Source: Pectinophora gossypiella (Eukaryota; Arthropoda; Insecta; Lepidoptera; Gelechiidae). From it: a DNA stretch of 64,000 nt. Shown one piece after another: positions 30,301-41,048 of this stretch (positions are counted from its first letter, which is position 1; each line of letters begins with the position of its first letter). The notes beneath the pieces are model-generated. The model was given only the letters and a program-made list of their open reading frames with translations, had not been told where the DNA came from and did no database searches. Location: the NCBI RefSeq assembly GCF_024362695.1, contig NC_065406.1:7936001-8000000 (forward strand). The letters are read 5' to 3'. Position numbers and translations under genes: made by a program.

Positions 30301-33300
30301 ACATACGATGTTGACGATCCGATTACTGAAGCCATAGAGGCGGACGATCAGCTCGCGACAACAAACACTTCAGGACCCCGATACCAAGTTCGTCGGCGTG
30401 GTTGTCGTTTTCTCTCTTTCAGCGCTTAACGGCTTCCGTGGTTCGGTGGCTGAGCGTTAGGCTCGCGATCCGGAGGTCCCGGGTTCGAATCCCGGTGGGA
30501 AAATAACACAAAGTAGGTACTTTGTGATCCCTAGTTTGGTTAGGACATTACCGACTGATCACCTGATTGTCCGAAAGTAAGATGATCCGTGCTTCGGACG
30601 GTACGTTAAGCCGTTGGTCCCGGTTACTACTTACTGATGTAAGAAGTGGACATGAGTCATATCAGGGGTCTTTGGCGGCTCAATAGTAACCCTGACACCA
30701 GGGTTGATGAGGTTGGTAATCCACCTCTCAACCCACACGAGAGAAGCGCTTATCGCTATCGGCACAATCGAGTCGATTGATTATTTCAATATAATCGACC
30801 TGAGCCGACGTTCACGACTAACTGAGCACTCTTAGACCTGTCGTTTAAAATTTTATATCTTTTTTTTTTTATTTTATTATGGGTGAGAGCCATTCGTCCA
30901 TGCAAGTAGTTAATGGCATCTGAAACAAACCGTATAAGTACCTTAAATTGATATAAAAAATCCTTTATGATACTAATCACCAGGGGCCTGTTTAATAAAA
31001 CTTACAATTGTAAATTACAATGACAATTTGATGTACATTGCGGAGTGTGTGATCACGAATATTTTGCAGTTTCATATTAGCTACGCAATAAACATCAAAT
31101 TGTCGTTGTAATTTACAATTGTAAGTTTTATTAAACAGGCCCCTGATTGATTGAAGGAAGGCATACAAACACGCTTGTCATTCTAATAAGGGTGGGCAAA
31201 CATTCAGTCTTTCTGTTTTTGTCTTACAAGAAACCATAATGGGGTGCCACCCCATTACTTACGTATGAAGTACCTACTAAGTATGTTCATGAATCACGTT
31301 AGGTTAGGTCGTTATCAGATCTATAAGTTAAGTACGTACCTATCTGTCTTTTCGAAGGCGTACTTACCCAACTTTTTTTGAGAGTCACATACGTACTTTT
31401 TGTCATAGTAGGTAAGTATTTACTAACCCGGAACCCGGGTAAGTACCCGGTTATTATTTGTTTTAAGTATTTGGGTGAATTTCAAAATGTCAAGTTCGGT
31501 GGCGAACTTTCATATAATTTTTTCGAACCCAATTTTTAACGAAAAAGTATTATTAAAGTTCGCCACCAAACTCGGCACATTTTGATATTCATCCATTTAC
31601 TATTTACGTCATTTTATTCGTTTAGGAGAAACTGGATTTAATTCAATGGACTGTAAATATGCTGCCGAACTCAAGTGATACGCTCAAATTCCGGTGGTCA
31701 TCGCGTCTGGTAGTCAACGAGACCATCCACTTGAACACTAAAGGCGCAGAAACTTTACGGCTCCATCTCGACAAATTCAACAGCAGGGAAACTTCCAACA
31801 AACTTATGCAGTACCTTAATCATTTGGTAAGATAACATAAGTGCCTATTACTTTTTTTTTGGTATTATGAATTGGAATCATGTGTTCCTTTTATTTATAC
31901 CTAACAATGTGGCCTTTTCACACTCCGAATAACAAACAAACAACAAACACACCTCGAAATACAAAAAACCTCGTTTTAGACACTATACATTGACATTATT
32001 ACTGTGTGACATCTGACGCCCGTACGACTGAAGACTAAAGTAAGTCCGAGGTGAGGTGAGGTAAAGGTTTACCTCAGCCGCTGGTCGGGAGCGGAGAGTT
32101 GCCGTTCTATACGTAGTACCTATTATTCCTTATTTTATGCTTTAGGTAGAAATTGATTCTGGTGGAGCTATGCGCGATACATTTGAAGAAGATGAGGTAT
32201 CGGATGGTGTGCGCGCTGCCCTGTTGAGTACAGTGTATGTGCGCGCGCGCTGGCGGGCGTCCCCCACCTTGCTCAACGGCACGCGCGCCTTCCGCGACGC
32301 CGAGGGTGCGCCCGCGCGCACAGCACGCATGATCCGCATCAACGACATCGTGCAATACGCAGACTTGACCGAATGGGATGCTGAGGTATAAATACAATTA
32401 TTTTTTTATTGCTATTTATTATTTTCTCGAAAATTATAATTAAGGACATGACAAACTTAACTTACTTACACTTTTTCAAGCAATATTTTTACCACTTCTA
32501 AATAATAATCAATTAGTTATCATAGGGAATATAAGCAAAAATTAAGACCAAGTACACGAAAACCGACACAATAAATATGCAGCTGTTAAGTAAGTTAGCG
32601 AATTGTATCCAGTCGGAAGCAGCGCGCGCTCTCTCCTCTTTGGAAGAGCCGTCTTCCGTGAGAATATTTTTATTATCTGACAAATCGCTCGGGTCGAACT
32701 CTGTAAATACCACGTATTTGCCAGGCCCACTCGTCACTAATCGCGTCACAGTTACTATCCATGTCGGCGCCGGCAGCGTCCGCCTTCTCAGGGACATCAA
32801 TAACAATGTTTCCAAAATCGTTACTAGTGTTACAATCATTGAGTCCCGTACGAATAATAATATTATAGGAGTGTCAGCACTGTGTTTTGGAATATTGTAT
32901 CCAATTTCGGTTAGAAATATAAAATGCCCGAACAGGCTAAAGCACACAATTATCAGCCTTATATTATCTTTCACGTCCAGAAGTAATGAAGTGAGTGTCA
33001 GCATTACTATGACGATAGACGGTACCACAACTATCGCCGCCGGACCCGCCGCCTCTCTCTTCATCAGAAACGTGTATTTCAGCATCGGGTACGTGCTATT
33101 GGGGCAACAGCTGTATTTTCCAGACAATCTCTCATTTGCCACATTTAACAGTTTCCATCCAGGTCCATTATTGTAGTCATCAAGAACAACAGGCTGCTTT
33201 TGGTAGAAGGTGTAATTTACCTGTTCTCCTGTATGCATCCATGACCCGAAATACATGGTGCAATTTTGAACATCATACGGCCATCGTCGCAACGAGATTC

Positions 33301-35103
33301 TGCATATGCCGGAATGCGCGAGGTGCGGCACACATGTCACCACCCCATCATTTGCCACCAGACAAGTCGTGTAAATACTGTCCGACTGGTATAAGGATGC
33401 ATCTGCGTTAAATAAAGCCATTCTTGGCGTCCAAATTTCGTGGCTTTCTATTTGGATTTCTTTGATATCGCCGTAATTGGAGGGCGTCCACGATAAAAAT
33501 TCGTCCTTCCATGTCATAGCCACCCAACTGTGTACTGTAAATGTTTCTTCCAAAGAATCGAAGCTTATGTATTTCAGTGCAAAGCGAACCTTGACTTGTA
33601 TTGATGTTTTATGATCCTTAACCGGACGGTAGTCTGATTTGTAAGCACATAGGAGGTCTTGGTGTAATTTTCCTTCATCGTGGAGAGTTTGCTCGCGGTC
33701 AGCGGGACAGTCGCCACCAATGACACTGGCTACGATCAGCGCCCACAATGGAATCAACGCGCCTAGCTTAGTGCACATGTCGTTCAATACTGTGCAATGT
33801 TCGTTGTAGAATTGAATGGGGCCTGTTGCGCTTGGCTGGTCAGTAAATTCAATACGCCTAGCCGCCCCCAAAGATAACGCTTATGATACAGAACAAATGA
33901 TGGTGTCGTGTCGTGTAATTTGATGCCGCTATTGTCATAATTGTAATATCGTAGTGTTTCTGTCGATCATTACCCTTAGGCTTGTTTTACATGATTTTGC
34001 AGGCGGTAGAGATTCAGTACTCGACGCCTGGTTTAAGTCTATTGGTTCTGGTGCCTCGCGGGCCGTCGCTGCGAGCTTTAGCGGGATACATGTCCACCGC
34101 CGGCCTCCGACCCGTGTTCAACAAGATGCATTCCATGAGGGTGGCTATCACTTTACCCATCTACACTCTACGCATGACGTTGCTGCTGCCTAACAAACTT
34201 CAAGCTGTAAGAAACTATACTTAATTATTGTTTTAAATAGGTATCTTGGTAGGTATTACACTCGTAACGAGGACTGTTTGCGATATAAGACCATAATAAT
34301 GTGTTATCTTAATTCTCGTAATTTTAATTTAGGTAGTAGGTAGGTACCTACATTAACGTCCCTTCTGTATGACGGATTCGTTATTTCTCTAACAAAATGG
34401 TGATTTAGTCTTTCTATCTTTAATTCTTTATTGGTGCAATCATGTGTACAAAGGTTCTTATCTCTGGAATCGAGCCTGTTGGAGCTTGAATTTACTCGCT
34501 AGCCTCAACCACTAGATCAAGGAGGCAGGGTTAATGAAAGGAGGAAGTTGAGTTTATAAGTATTCGCTATTTATTTGTATTTTTGTATGTCGACTTTAGA
34601 TGGGCATTTCACGAGTGCTCGAGATAAACAACGACACAGCTCCGACGGACCTGCGATTGTCGCATGCGGTGCAACGGCTCATGTTTTGGGCGGAAGCTGG
34701 ACGGAACGCGTTCAAAGATGACGGTAAAATCATAAAATAAGTACCTTGCTTAGATAAACAAGATAAATAACCTACCTATATGTCGGCAAGCCGTAGAAAT
34801 CGAATTGAATACCTGAGAGATTTCGTCTTTTTTGTACCGAAATAGATACGCTATAGTGAAAACTCACGGCGGCTTTAATCGGTATTGGGGTAAGCAGATC
34901 TACAAATCGTAAAACTGAAATTTTAGAAACAAATTTTCAGAAGCGGATAGAAATTTTGAGCATAATAGTAACAAAGTTAATGTTTTGCCCCAGGTATCGA
35001 ATGGGACGATCCACCTGAGATGGAGCTAATGGTGGACAGGCCGTACCTATTCTTCGTACGCTGGCACAACGTCACAATTATGAACGGCAATTTTGTTTTA
35101 TAA
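27322..35103 (+). CDS. Large secreted serpin with about 400-residue N-terminal extension
   Basis: Coding exons 27472-28734, 30103-30276, 31626-31826, 32146-32385, 34003-34206, 34600-34723 and 34994-35103 join in frame to 771 residues. A leader exon ending 27380 (donor G|GTAAAG; TCAGT initiator at 27322) likely splices to 27470. The start at 27472 gives a signal peptide (LQILVCLLTVEACVYS). Residues about 25-400 are a Thr/Ser/Asn-rich, basic extension with dibasic sites and no domain I recognise. The serpin fold follows (SGLFLYLILTAFSMEV, LLSTVYVRARW, GLSLLVLVP, final MVDRPYLFFVRW). The hinge EAGRNAFKDDG carries Arg, Asn, Lys and Asp where inhibitors need small residues, and canonical P1-P1' is Pro-Pro, so it should be non-inhibitory. 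Drosophila Spn100A is another oversized, atypical serpin; orthology is a guess. Confidence 0.85.
29487..29815 (+). mobile_element. tRNA-derived SINE
   Basis: Plus-strand copy. Head GGTCTCCGTGGTCCAGTGG...GGTTCGAATCCCGG carries Pol III A and B boxes; body ends CAACCCACACGATATAAGAAG. CATCTCC flanks both sides, suggesting insertion into the retroposon tail that follows. Confidence 0.8.
29820..29940 (-). repeat. Retroposon 3' tail
   Basis: Reverse complement of the family at 11765-11905 (GTTTTTCACAGGGTCCGCTTACC, GATTTGACAGGTAGG). Confidence 0.55.
30290..30930 (+). repeat. R1 retroposon split by a SINE
   Basis: The two halves, 30290-30428 and 30745-30930, are collinear with the intact copies at 26388 and 63005. 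The split point shows the 8-base duplication AGCGCTTA. Confidence 0.7.
30429..30744 (+). mobile_element. tRNA-derived SINE nested in R1
   Basis: Complete copy with tRNA-like head (CTTCCGTGGTTCGGTGGCTG, B box GGTTCGAATCCCGG) and exact target duplication AGCGCTTA at 30421-30428 and 30745-30752. Confidence 0.85.
30982..31144. repeat. Hairpin MITE
   Basis: Arms AGGGGCCTGTTTAATAAAAC and its complement GTTTTATTAAACAGGCCCCT, with pairing continuing through ACAATTGTAAATTACAA; loop near 31045-31090. Confidence 0.8.
31472..31594. repeat. Short MITE
   Basis: Imperfect inverted arms GGGTGAATTTCAAAATGT / ACATTTTGATATTCATCC and GGTGGCGAACTTT / AAAGTTCGCCACC, about 50 bases before a serpin exon. Confidence 0.65.
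32513..33778 (-). CDS. Intronless divergent nicotinic acetylcholine receptor subunit
   Basis: 421 residues from the ATG at 33778, chosen because it begins a signal peptide (LGALIPLWALIVASVIGG); an in-frame ATG at 33871 would add 31 non-signal residues. The ligand-gated channel fold is complete: extracellular domain with WxPxxxLFNAD-like block, Cys-loop C159-C173 (13 residues between), vicinal C224-C225 (YSCCPN) of alpha-type loop C, TM1 about 246-267, TM2 271-292, TM3 303-328, a short cytoplasmic loop of about 70, and TM4 398-417. The usual GEK before TM2 is VKD and the pore helix (IRLIIVCFSLFGHFIFLTEI) is unusual, as in the divergent insect subunits (Bombyx alpha9/beta2/beta3 type). The gene lies wholly inside the large serpin's intron on the opposite strand. 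Confidence 0.88.
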   Translation of the reverse strand: MCTKLGALIPLWALIVASVIGGDCPADREQTLHDEGKLHQDLLCAYKSDYRPVKDHKTSIQVKVRFALKYISFDSLEETFTVHSWVAMTWKDEFLSWTPSNYGDIKEIQIESHEIWTPRMALFNADASLYQSDSIYTTCLVANDGVVTCVPHLAHSGICRISLRRWPYDVQNCTMYFGSWMHTGEQVNYTFYQKQPVVLDDYNNGPGWKLLNVANERLSGKYSCCPNSTYPMLKYTFLMKREAAGPAAIVVVPSIVIVMLTLTSLLLDVKDNIRLIIVCFSLFGHFIFLTEIGYNIPKHSADTPIILLFVRDSMIVTLVTILETLLLMSLRRRTLPAPTWIVTVTRLVTSGPGKYVVFTEFDPSDLSDNKNILTEDGSSKEERARAASDWIQFANLLNSCIFIVSVFVYLVLIFAYIPYDN

Positions 35104-37193
35104 TGTCTTTTAACTTAGATATTTACTGACTAATACATAAGTAATCAATACATCCACTGTTGTTTTACTCTTACATACACACATAAACTCACGCTTATAG
35201 TCTTTAAAGGGGTGGGCAGAGAGACGAGCGATAACTTCTAGCGAGTTTTGATAACGCGACTTCTTGCCAAGTAAGTAGTTAATGCCATCTGCGGAAATCT
35301 ACAATAAGTCACGTCAAAAAAAATGATGACGCGATATTCTAAACTGGAAATACTTAGTGATTGTTTTACTCATGTAGAGTCAAACGGGGTGCACTGTAGC
35401 TTACCTATTATTTAGAATAGGAAGTTTTATCTCAATTTAAACGAAGACACCTACCGATCTTTGAAGCAAAAAAATAAAAGATTACTTGGCACCGTTTTAG
35501 TTTCTGCTGCAACACGCAATTCGTAATATGAAATGTGCCAAGTTTTGAATCGATCAGTTTTGTTACGATGGAGTCTGTGGATGAAACATAGTAGGTAGGT
35601 TAGGTATAAGGTAGGTATCTAAGTACCTACTCAATTATAAACACCAAGGCTTTCTTAATTATAATATTTAATTTAGATGGATATTTTTATTATATTCTAC
35701 ATCATCCTTACAAACATCTGGCAAGATTGAAACAAGCTACCGACTATATGTTACCTACTTACACGTTCAAATCTTTACGAAGTTTGAGGAAAAGATTGTT
35801 TGTATACGTACCCACTGATTAAATTCCTTTATCTAGGATTATAAATATAGTACCTACATATATACCTATGTTTATGCGTACGATAATAACTGGCAAAAGC
35901 GATAGGGTATTACTTGTCTTATTTTAAACATAATTTTAAGCAGTTCTCTGAAAGACACAGAAACAGCCATGTATTGTATGGGTTGCGATGGGTGTAATAC
36001 CTAACTACCACGAACTTTTTATTCCCTGCTGCGAAGGAGGAGGTAGGGGAAAGGTGTGCAAAATGATCCCTCTAGAGAAAGGTGTGAAAATAATCTCTCG
36101 GGAGAATGCTTACTATATCGAAAATATGAAAGTAAGAGCCAACGTTAAAGGTTGTTTGGATAAGTCATTTAAGTTCTAGTGTACTACCATTCTATTATTT
36201 TTTTGGTTGCTATATTTTCAGTTTTATTAAAGAAGGATCATTTTATAGACTTGGGTGTACAAAGCGATCCCTGTAGTAGAGTCAAAATGATTAAAATATT
36301 TAAAAATAAATTTAGTTATTTAGTTTTAATTAAATCTCAAACGCAGCGTGGGGGTGTTCTTTAAAATCCTACAATTAAATTGCCTATTCTTTAAATCCTA
36401 ACAATACTTTCCATAGGTTTAATTCACATGTATGCAAAGTATGTATTTGGGATATGCATATACATATAGAGCGAACCGATTTGGTTTCGTAGTGATTCTA
36501 ACCCCTTATACCTTATATATCGTATAAAGCAAAGCAATATACTTATTATTATTCTCTATGATATGATGATAGATAATAGACCCGAATTCTACTCATTTCA
36601 GTCATGATTAATAGGTAGGCATGTTATATACCTACATATTATTATATAATTTTATAATAATTTGGGCAGGTACCTATACACATTTACGTACCTACATATA
36701 CGTACGTTCATACATATTTACGTGACTAAGCTCATTATATTGAATAAATATATAGAGGTTAATTATGGTATTAATTATTTATATTAAAATATATGCATAT
36801 TTTTATACATTTTTATAATATTCTTCTGAATTTTAAAGACGTGGGTGCTCTGTCTACTTGTGATGGATGTACCTGACTAACCCAATTGGAAATGTAGTCG
36901 TGAGCTGCTTATGTAGTTATTCCTTCTAAGAATAACTGTACTAAACTTATAATGGATATTATCACAAGAGCATTAAATAAATGTACATAATTTTACCTTG
37001 TCTCGTCTTTACCTATATTGTATTGTATTGCCTGAAATATTTTTATCTGCCATTGGACATCACAACTTATAGGCGCTCGCTAGTTCGAGTATCTATTCAT
37101 GTTCAGATTTCTTTTTGCCGGTCACGTACAAAGTATGTTCATTAAAAACCTACTCGGAAAAATGCGAAAAATAAACAACAATGTTCTGTGATA
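35104..37193. other. Intergenic
   Basis: AT-rich. An R1 fragment lies at 35270-35322. Two small open frames near 35988-36364 encode nothing I recognise. Confidence 0.4.
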
Positions 37194-37197
37194 TACC

Positions 37198-37915
37198 TTT
37201 AGCGTTAGGAGTAGGTATTCGCTAATATAGTGCGACGTGGACGGCGGGTGGAAATAAAATTCCGTTATAACGTTCACACACTAAACGTTTATTGCACACG
37301 ATACAAGACACGGCACAATAGACAAAAGCACAGAAGGAAAGTAAGAGAACAACTAGAAGAGTAAAGCACAGAAAGATAGACAAGCATAAAATATTACGAG
37401 CGTAAGCGCGAGAGATCTACGTTGCATACAAAGCGTCATGCACATTCGACAGCGGTGTAGCATAGACTGGTTCGCAGCGGCGGCCGGCGCGCGCGCGCCG
37501 CGCTCCAAGTGGAAGGAGGCGGTACGCGGCGCGCGGGCGGCGCGCAACCTGCCTAACTAGTTTAGCGCGCGGCGCGTAAATATCTAATAACAAAACTCGG
37601 TACGCTTGTCTGTTCGTAAACTGATTTTGTACATATCTAAATTATTATTTTAACTTTTACTTTATAATTTTGATGTTTTACAATAACTTTAACATATCGT
37701 TTATTTAAATAAAACTATATATATATTTTATTATTTCTATTTATACACTGTATAATATATATGTATATGTTTGTTTTAACAATTCTAATATATTAATTTA
37801 TATAAACAAATATAAAATGCAAGGACACATGCTGTATACTAGAATTCCAGTTATTCCAGACAAAGGACAGATTTGGAATTCCATACCTTTCATGTGGGAT
37901 TGTGAAATCGCCACA
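37198..37915 (-). repeat. 3' LTR
   Basis: 718 bases, same length and apparently same sequence as 41949-42666. The GC-rich core near 37480-37570 may hold promoter elements. Confidence 0.93.
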
Positions 37916-37937
37916 TCACCCCCCTCCAGAGACCTTC

Positions 37938-40900
37938 CTAAGGGCGATAATAGTCGGGGAACCTTACCCTACGGCCTGATCGAGTCCTGATAATGTTTTC
38001 TTCGGTGTTGGAGGATTGTGTGTCAGTGTGTGTGTATGAATGTGTGTGAGGTATGTATGGTGTATCTGCCTCGGTATCAGTGGTGCGCAGTATATAGGCC
38101 GGCTTAATACGGTCTATGGATACCGTCACCTTTTTACCTCTGACCATAATTTTTAAAACTTTTGGTCCTCGCTCGACAACCTCGTGAGGTCCTGAGTAAG
38201 CAGGCTTCAGTGATCCGCCTACAGTGTCATCCCGCAGGAAGACATGGGAAGCTGTAGACAAGTCTTTAAACACAAATGTTGACCGATTGTTGTCGTGCCG
38301 TGAACCTGGTGTAGGCTTCAACTCCCTGACGAATTGACGTAGGCGAGACAGGTAGTCGGTCACATCTATGGTGTCCATGGGCTGTGAGCTGAAAAATTCT
38401 CCGGGGAGACGAAGAGGCTCGCCGTAGAGCAATTCCGCTGATGAGGCCTTCAAGTCTTCCTTGAAGGAACTGCGAATGCCTAACAGGACCAAAGGGAGCG
38501 TCTCAACCCAACTCTCGCTAGCGTGGCAAACTATAGCAGCCTTCAGTTGCCTGTGGAACCTCTCGACGAGGCCGTTGCAGGCCGGGTGATACGCTGTAGT
38601 TCGCCTGTGCTGAAAGCCTACCATTTGTGACAGGTATTTGAACAGGGAAGACTCAAATTGACGCCCGCGATCCGACACGATGTCTGTGGGACAGCCGAAG
38701 CGTGAAATCCACCCACTCAATAAGGCCTTAGCCACTGTCTCGGCTGTCATGTCAGTCAATGGTATCGCCTCAGGCCATCGTGTAAAACGATCGACGGCGG
38801 TGAGACAATAGCGATATCCTTGGGATAATGGCAAGGGACCGACCAAGTCAATATGGATGAAGGAGAATCGCGCCTGAGGTAATTTGAAATTGCCGAGCTT
38901 TGAGTGGACGTGTCTATTGATCTTAGAACGCTGGCATGCCAGACAGGTACGTACCCACTCACGACAGTCCTTCCTAACGCCAGGCCATACGTACCGTTCG
39001 GCGACAAGTCTGGCAGTAGCATTTGAGCCGGGGTGGCTCAGGGTATGCAGACTCTCGAAGACCTGACGCCTAAACTCCTTCGTGACGAAAGGTCGTGGTA
39101 CGCGTTCCTGCACGTCACAATATAACTCCACGTGAGTACCTGGCAGCCTTACTTTTCGCAATTGTAAGGAGGAACAATTGCTCTCCAGTAGTTCCTTCAG
39201 CTCGCAGTCCTCCCGCTGTGATATCGCAAGATTCTCCAGGTTAATGGGTTGCGTTATCTCGTCGACGCGAGACAGGGTGTCGGCAACCACGTTATCCTTA
39301 CCCGAAATGTGCCTAATATCGGTGGTGAACTGCGAGATCAGGTCAAAATGACGAAACTGTCTAGGTGAGCAATTGTCCTTCCTTGTGTGGAAGCTGAAGG
39401 TGAGAGGCTTGTGGTCCGTATAGATCACGAAGTCTCTCGCCTCAAGCATGTGGCGAAAATATTTAACGCTCTCATAAATAGCGAGTAACTCGCGGTCGTA
39501 AGCTGAATATTTCTGCTGAGAGGGGCCCAACTTCCGCGAAAAGAATGCCAAGGGCTGCCAATCCTTACCTTTCAACTGCTGCAAAACGGCTCCGATACCT
39601 TTATCCGAAGCATCGGTGACCAGTGCAAGCTTGGAGTCACACTCAGGGTGAGCTAGCATGGCAGCCTGACTTAGGCCATCCTTACAAGCCTGGAAGGCTT
39701 CATGCTCACATGAGGTGAAATTCACTGGTTGTGATCCTTTGACCGACCCAGTCAGCAGCTCGTTGAGGGGTGCCTGGTGTTTAGCAGCATCTGGGATGAA
39801 CCTGCGATAAAAATTCACCATTCCCAGGAACCTACGTAACTCCCGTACGGTTTTCGGGGTAGGGAAGTCCTGGATAGCGGCAACCTTCGACGTTAAGGGC
39901 TTAGTTCCTTCCGCAGAAATAGTGTAACCCAGGAAAGTTACAGTGGGAACGCCAAATACACACTTCGCCGTATTGATCACCATGCCGTACTCCTGCAGCC
40001 TGGTGAAGACCTGTCGCAGGTGCTGCTCGTGCGTCTCCTGGTCTCTGGAAAATATTAAAAAGTCATCCAGGTAGGCGTAGGTAAAGTCCAGTCCACGGAG
40101 CATCTCATCCACGAAGCGCTGGAACGTCTGTCCGGCATTACGAAGTCCGAACGTCATGAACGGAAATTCGTAAAGGCCGAACGGTGTCGTAATGGCGGTC
40201 TTCTGGATGTCATTCGGATTCACGGGGATCTGGTTGTACGCCTTGACCAAATCGATAGTGGAGAACACGTTACAACCTGCGAGGCTGTGGGAGAAGTCGT
40301 GAATATGGCGAATTGGGTACTTATCTGGCACCGTCCTGGCGTTCAGCATGCGATAGTCACCGCAAGGACGCCACCCATTGTCCTTTTTAGGGGCCAGGTG
40401 TAGTGGGGACGACCATGGCGACTCAGATGGTCGGCAGGTACCACTTTGTAACATCGCCTCAAACTCAGCCTTCGCAATCTTCAGCTTGTCAGGAGCCAAC
40501 CTGCGAGGGGTACAAGATACCGGGGGACCAGGTGTAGTGCGTATGTGGTGTTGTGTACTGTGAGTAGGTGTGCGTTGTATACCAGATGGGCGAGTGATGT
40601 CGGGGAACTTAGCAAGTATGTTGTGGTATGTAGTGTTTCCCGATATGACCTTCACTGAAGAAACATTATCAGAAAACTTCGCAAGCAAAGCCGGGGTCGC
40701 GACAGTAGTATTGCTATCGATTAACCGCTGATTGCGAACATCCACAATAAGATTATAATGCGATAAAAAGTCCACTCCTATTATCGCCTTAGTTACATCG
40801 GCCACAATAAATCGCCAAGCGTAGTCGCGGCGCAAGCCTATATTGAGCACTAAATGTGCATATCCATACGTATGTATAGTCGAACCGTTTGCCGCACATA

Positions 40901-41048
40901 ACTCGTAATTCGTTTTATGACGACGTTCTTTCAACGCGGAACGGGGAAATACACACAAATCACTGCCAGTGTCCACCAAAAACTGCATTTTAGTCCGTTG
41001 GTCCGTTACGAACAGGCGACCGGTACCTGGGCAATCGTCAGCCGCCAT
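37938..41048 (-). CDS. pol: Pol polyprotein of the Ty3/Gypsy element
   Basis: 1036 residues, uninterrupted. Order: aspartic protease with LVDTGSD (about 24-30); reverse transcriptase with GLRNAGQTFQRF and the YLDD active site (326-329); RNase H with LVTDASDKGIGAVL and TDHKPLTF; integrase with HHCC zinc-binding domain (HTLSHPGSNATARL...CLACQRSK) and the D,D-E core (FIHIDLVGPLP, DIVSDRGRQFE, NGLVERFH). Protease-RT-RH-integrase order is that of Ty3/Gypsy elements. The frame is -1 relative to gag; its ATG overlaps the gag stop (TAATG), and the open frame extends ten codons upstream through a GGGAAAC heptamer. All catalytic residues I can identify are present. Confidence 0.95.
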   Translation of the reverse strand: MAADDCPGTGRLFVTDQRTKMQFLVDTGSDLCVFPRSALKERRHKTNYELCAANGSTIHTYGYAHLVLNIGLRRDYAWRFIVADVTKAIIGVDFLSHYNLIVDVRNQRLIDSNTTVATPALLAKFSDNVSSVKVISGNTTYHNILAKFPDITRPSGIQRTPTHSTQHHIRTTPGPPVSCTPRRLAPDKLKIAKAEFEAMLQSGTCRPSESPWSSPLHLAPKKDNGWRPCGDYRMLNARTVPDKYPIRHIHDFSHSLAGCNVFSTIDLVKAYNQIPVNPNDIQKTAITTPFGLYEFPFMTFGLRNAGQTFQRFVDEMLRGLDFTYAYLDDFLIFSRDQETHEQHLRQVFTRLQEYGMVINTAKCVFGVPTVTFLGYTISAEGTKPLTSKVAAIQDFPTPKTVRELRRFLGMVNFYRRFIPDAAKHQAPLNELLTGSVKGSQPVNFTSCEHEAFQACKDGLSQAAMLAHPECDSKLALVTDASDKGIGAVLQQLKGKDWQPLAFFSRKLGPSQQKYSAYDRELLAIYESVKYFRHMLEARDFVIYTDHKPLTFSFHTRKDNCSPRQFRHFDLISQFTTDIRHISGKDNVVADTLSRVDEITQPINLENLAISQREDCELKELLESNCSSLQLRKVRLPGTHVELYCDVQERVPRPFVTKEFRRQVFESLHTLSHPGSNATARLVAERYVWPGVRKDCREWVRTCLACQRSKINRHVHSKLGNFKLPQARFSFIHIDLVGPLPLSQGYRYCLTAVDRFTRWPEAIPLTDMTAETVAKALLSGWISRFGCPTDIVSDRGRQFESSLFKYLSQMVGFQHRRTTAYHPACNGLVERFHRQLKAAIVCHASESWVETLPLVLLGIRSSFKEDLKASSAELLYGEPLRLPGEFFSSQPMDTIDVTDYLSRLRQFVRELKPTPGSRHDNNRSTFVFKDLSTASHVFLRDDTVGGSLKPAYSGPHEVVERGPKVLKIMVRGKKVTVSIDRIKPAYILRTTDTEADTPYIPHTHSYTHTDTQSSNTEENIIRTRSGRRVRFPDYYRP

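Noticed and set aside
35988..36364. Two small open frames (63 and 61 codons)
   Set aside because: No recognisable product, no splice context, AT-rich intergenic DNA.
37353..37547. 64-codon frame, duplicated at 42104-42298
   Set aside because: Identical because it lies in both LTRs; no coding evidence.
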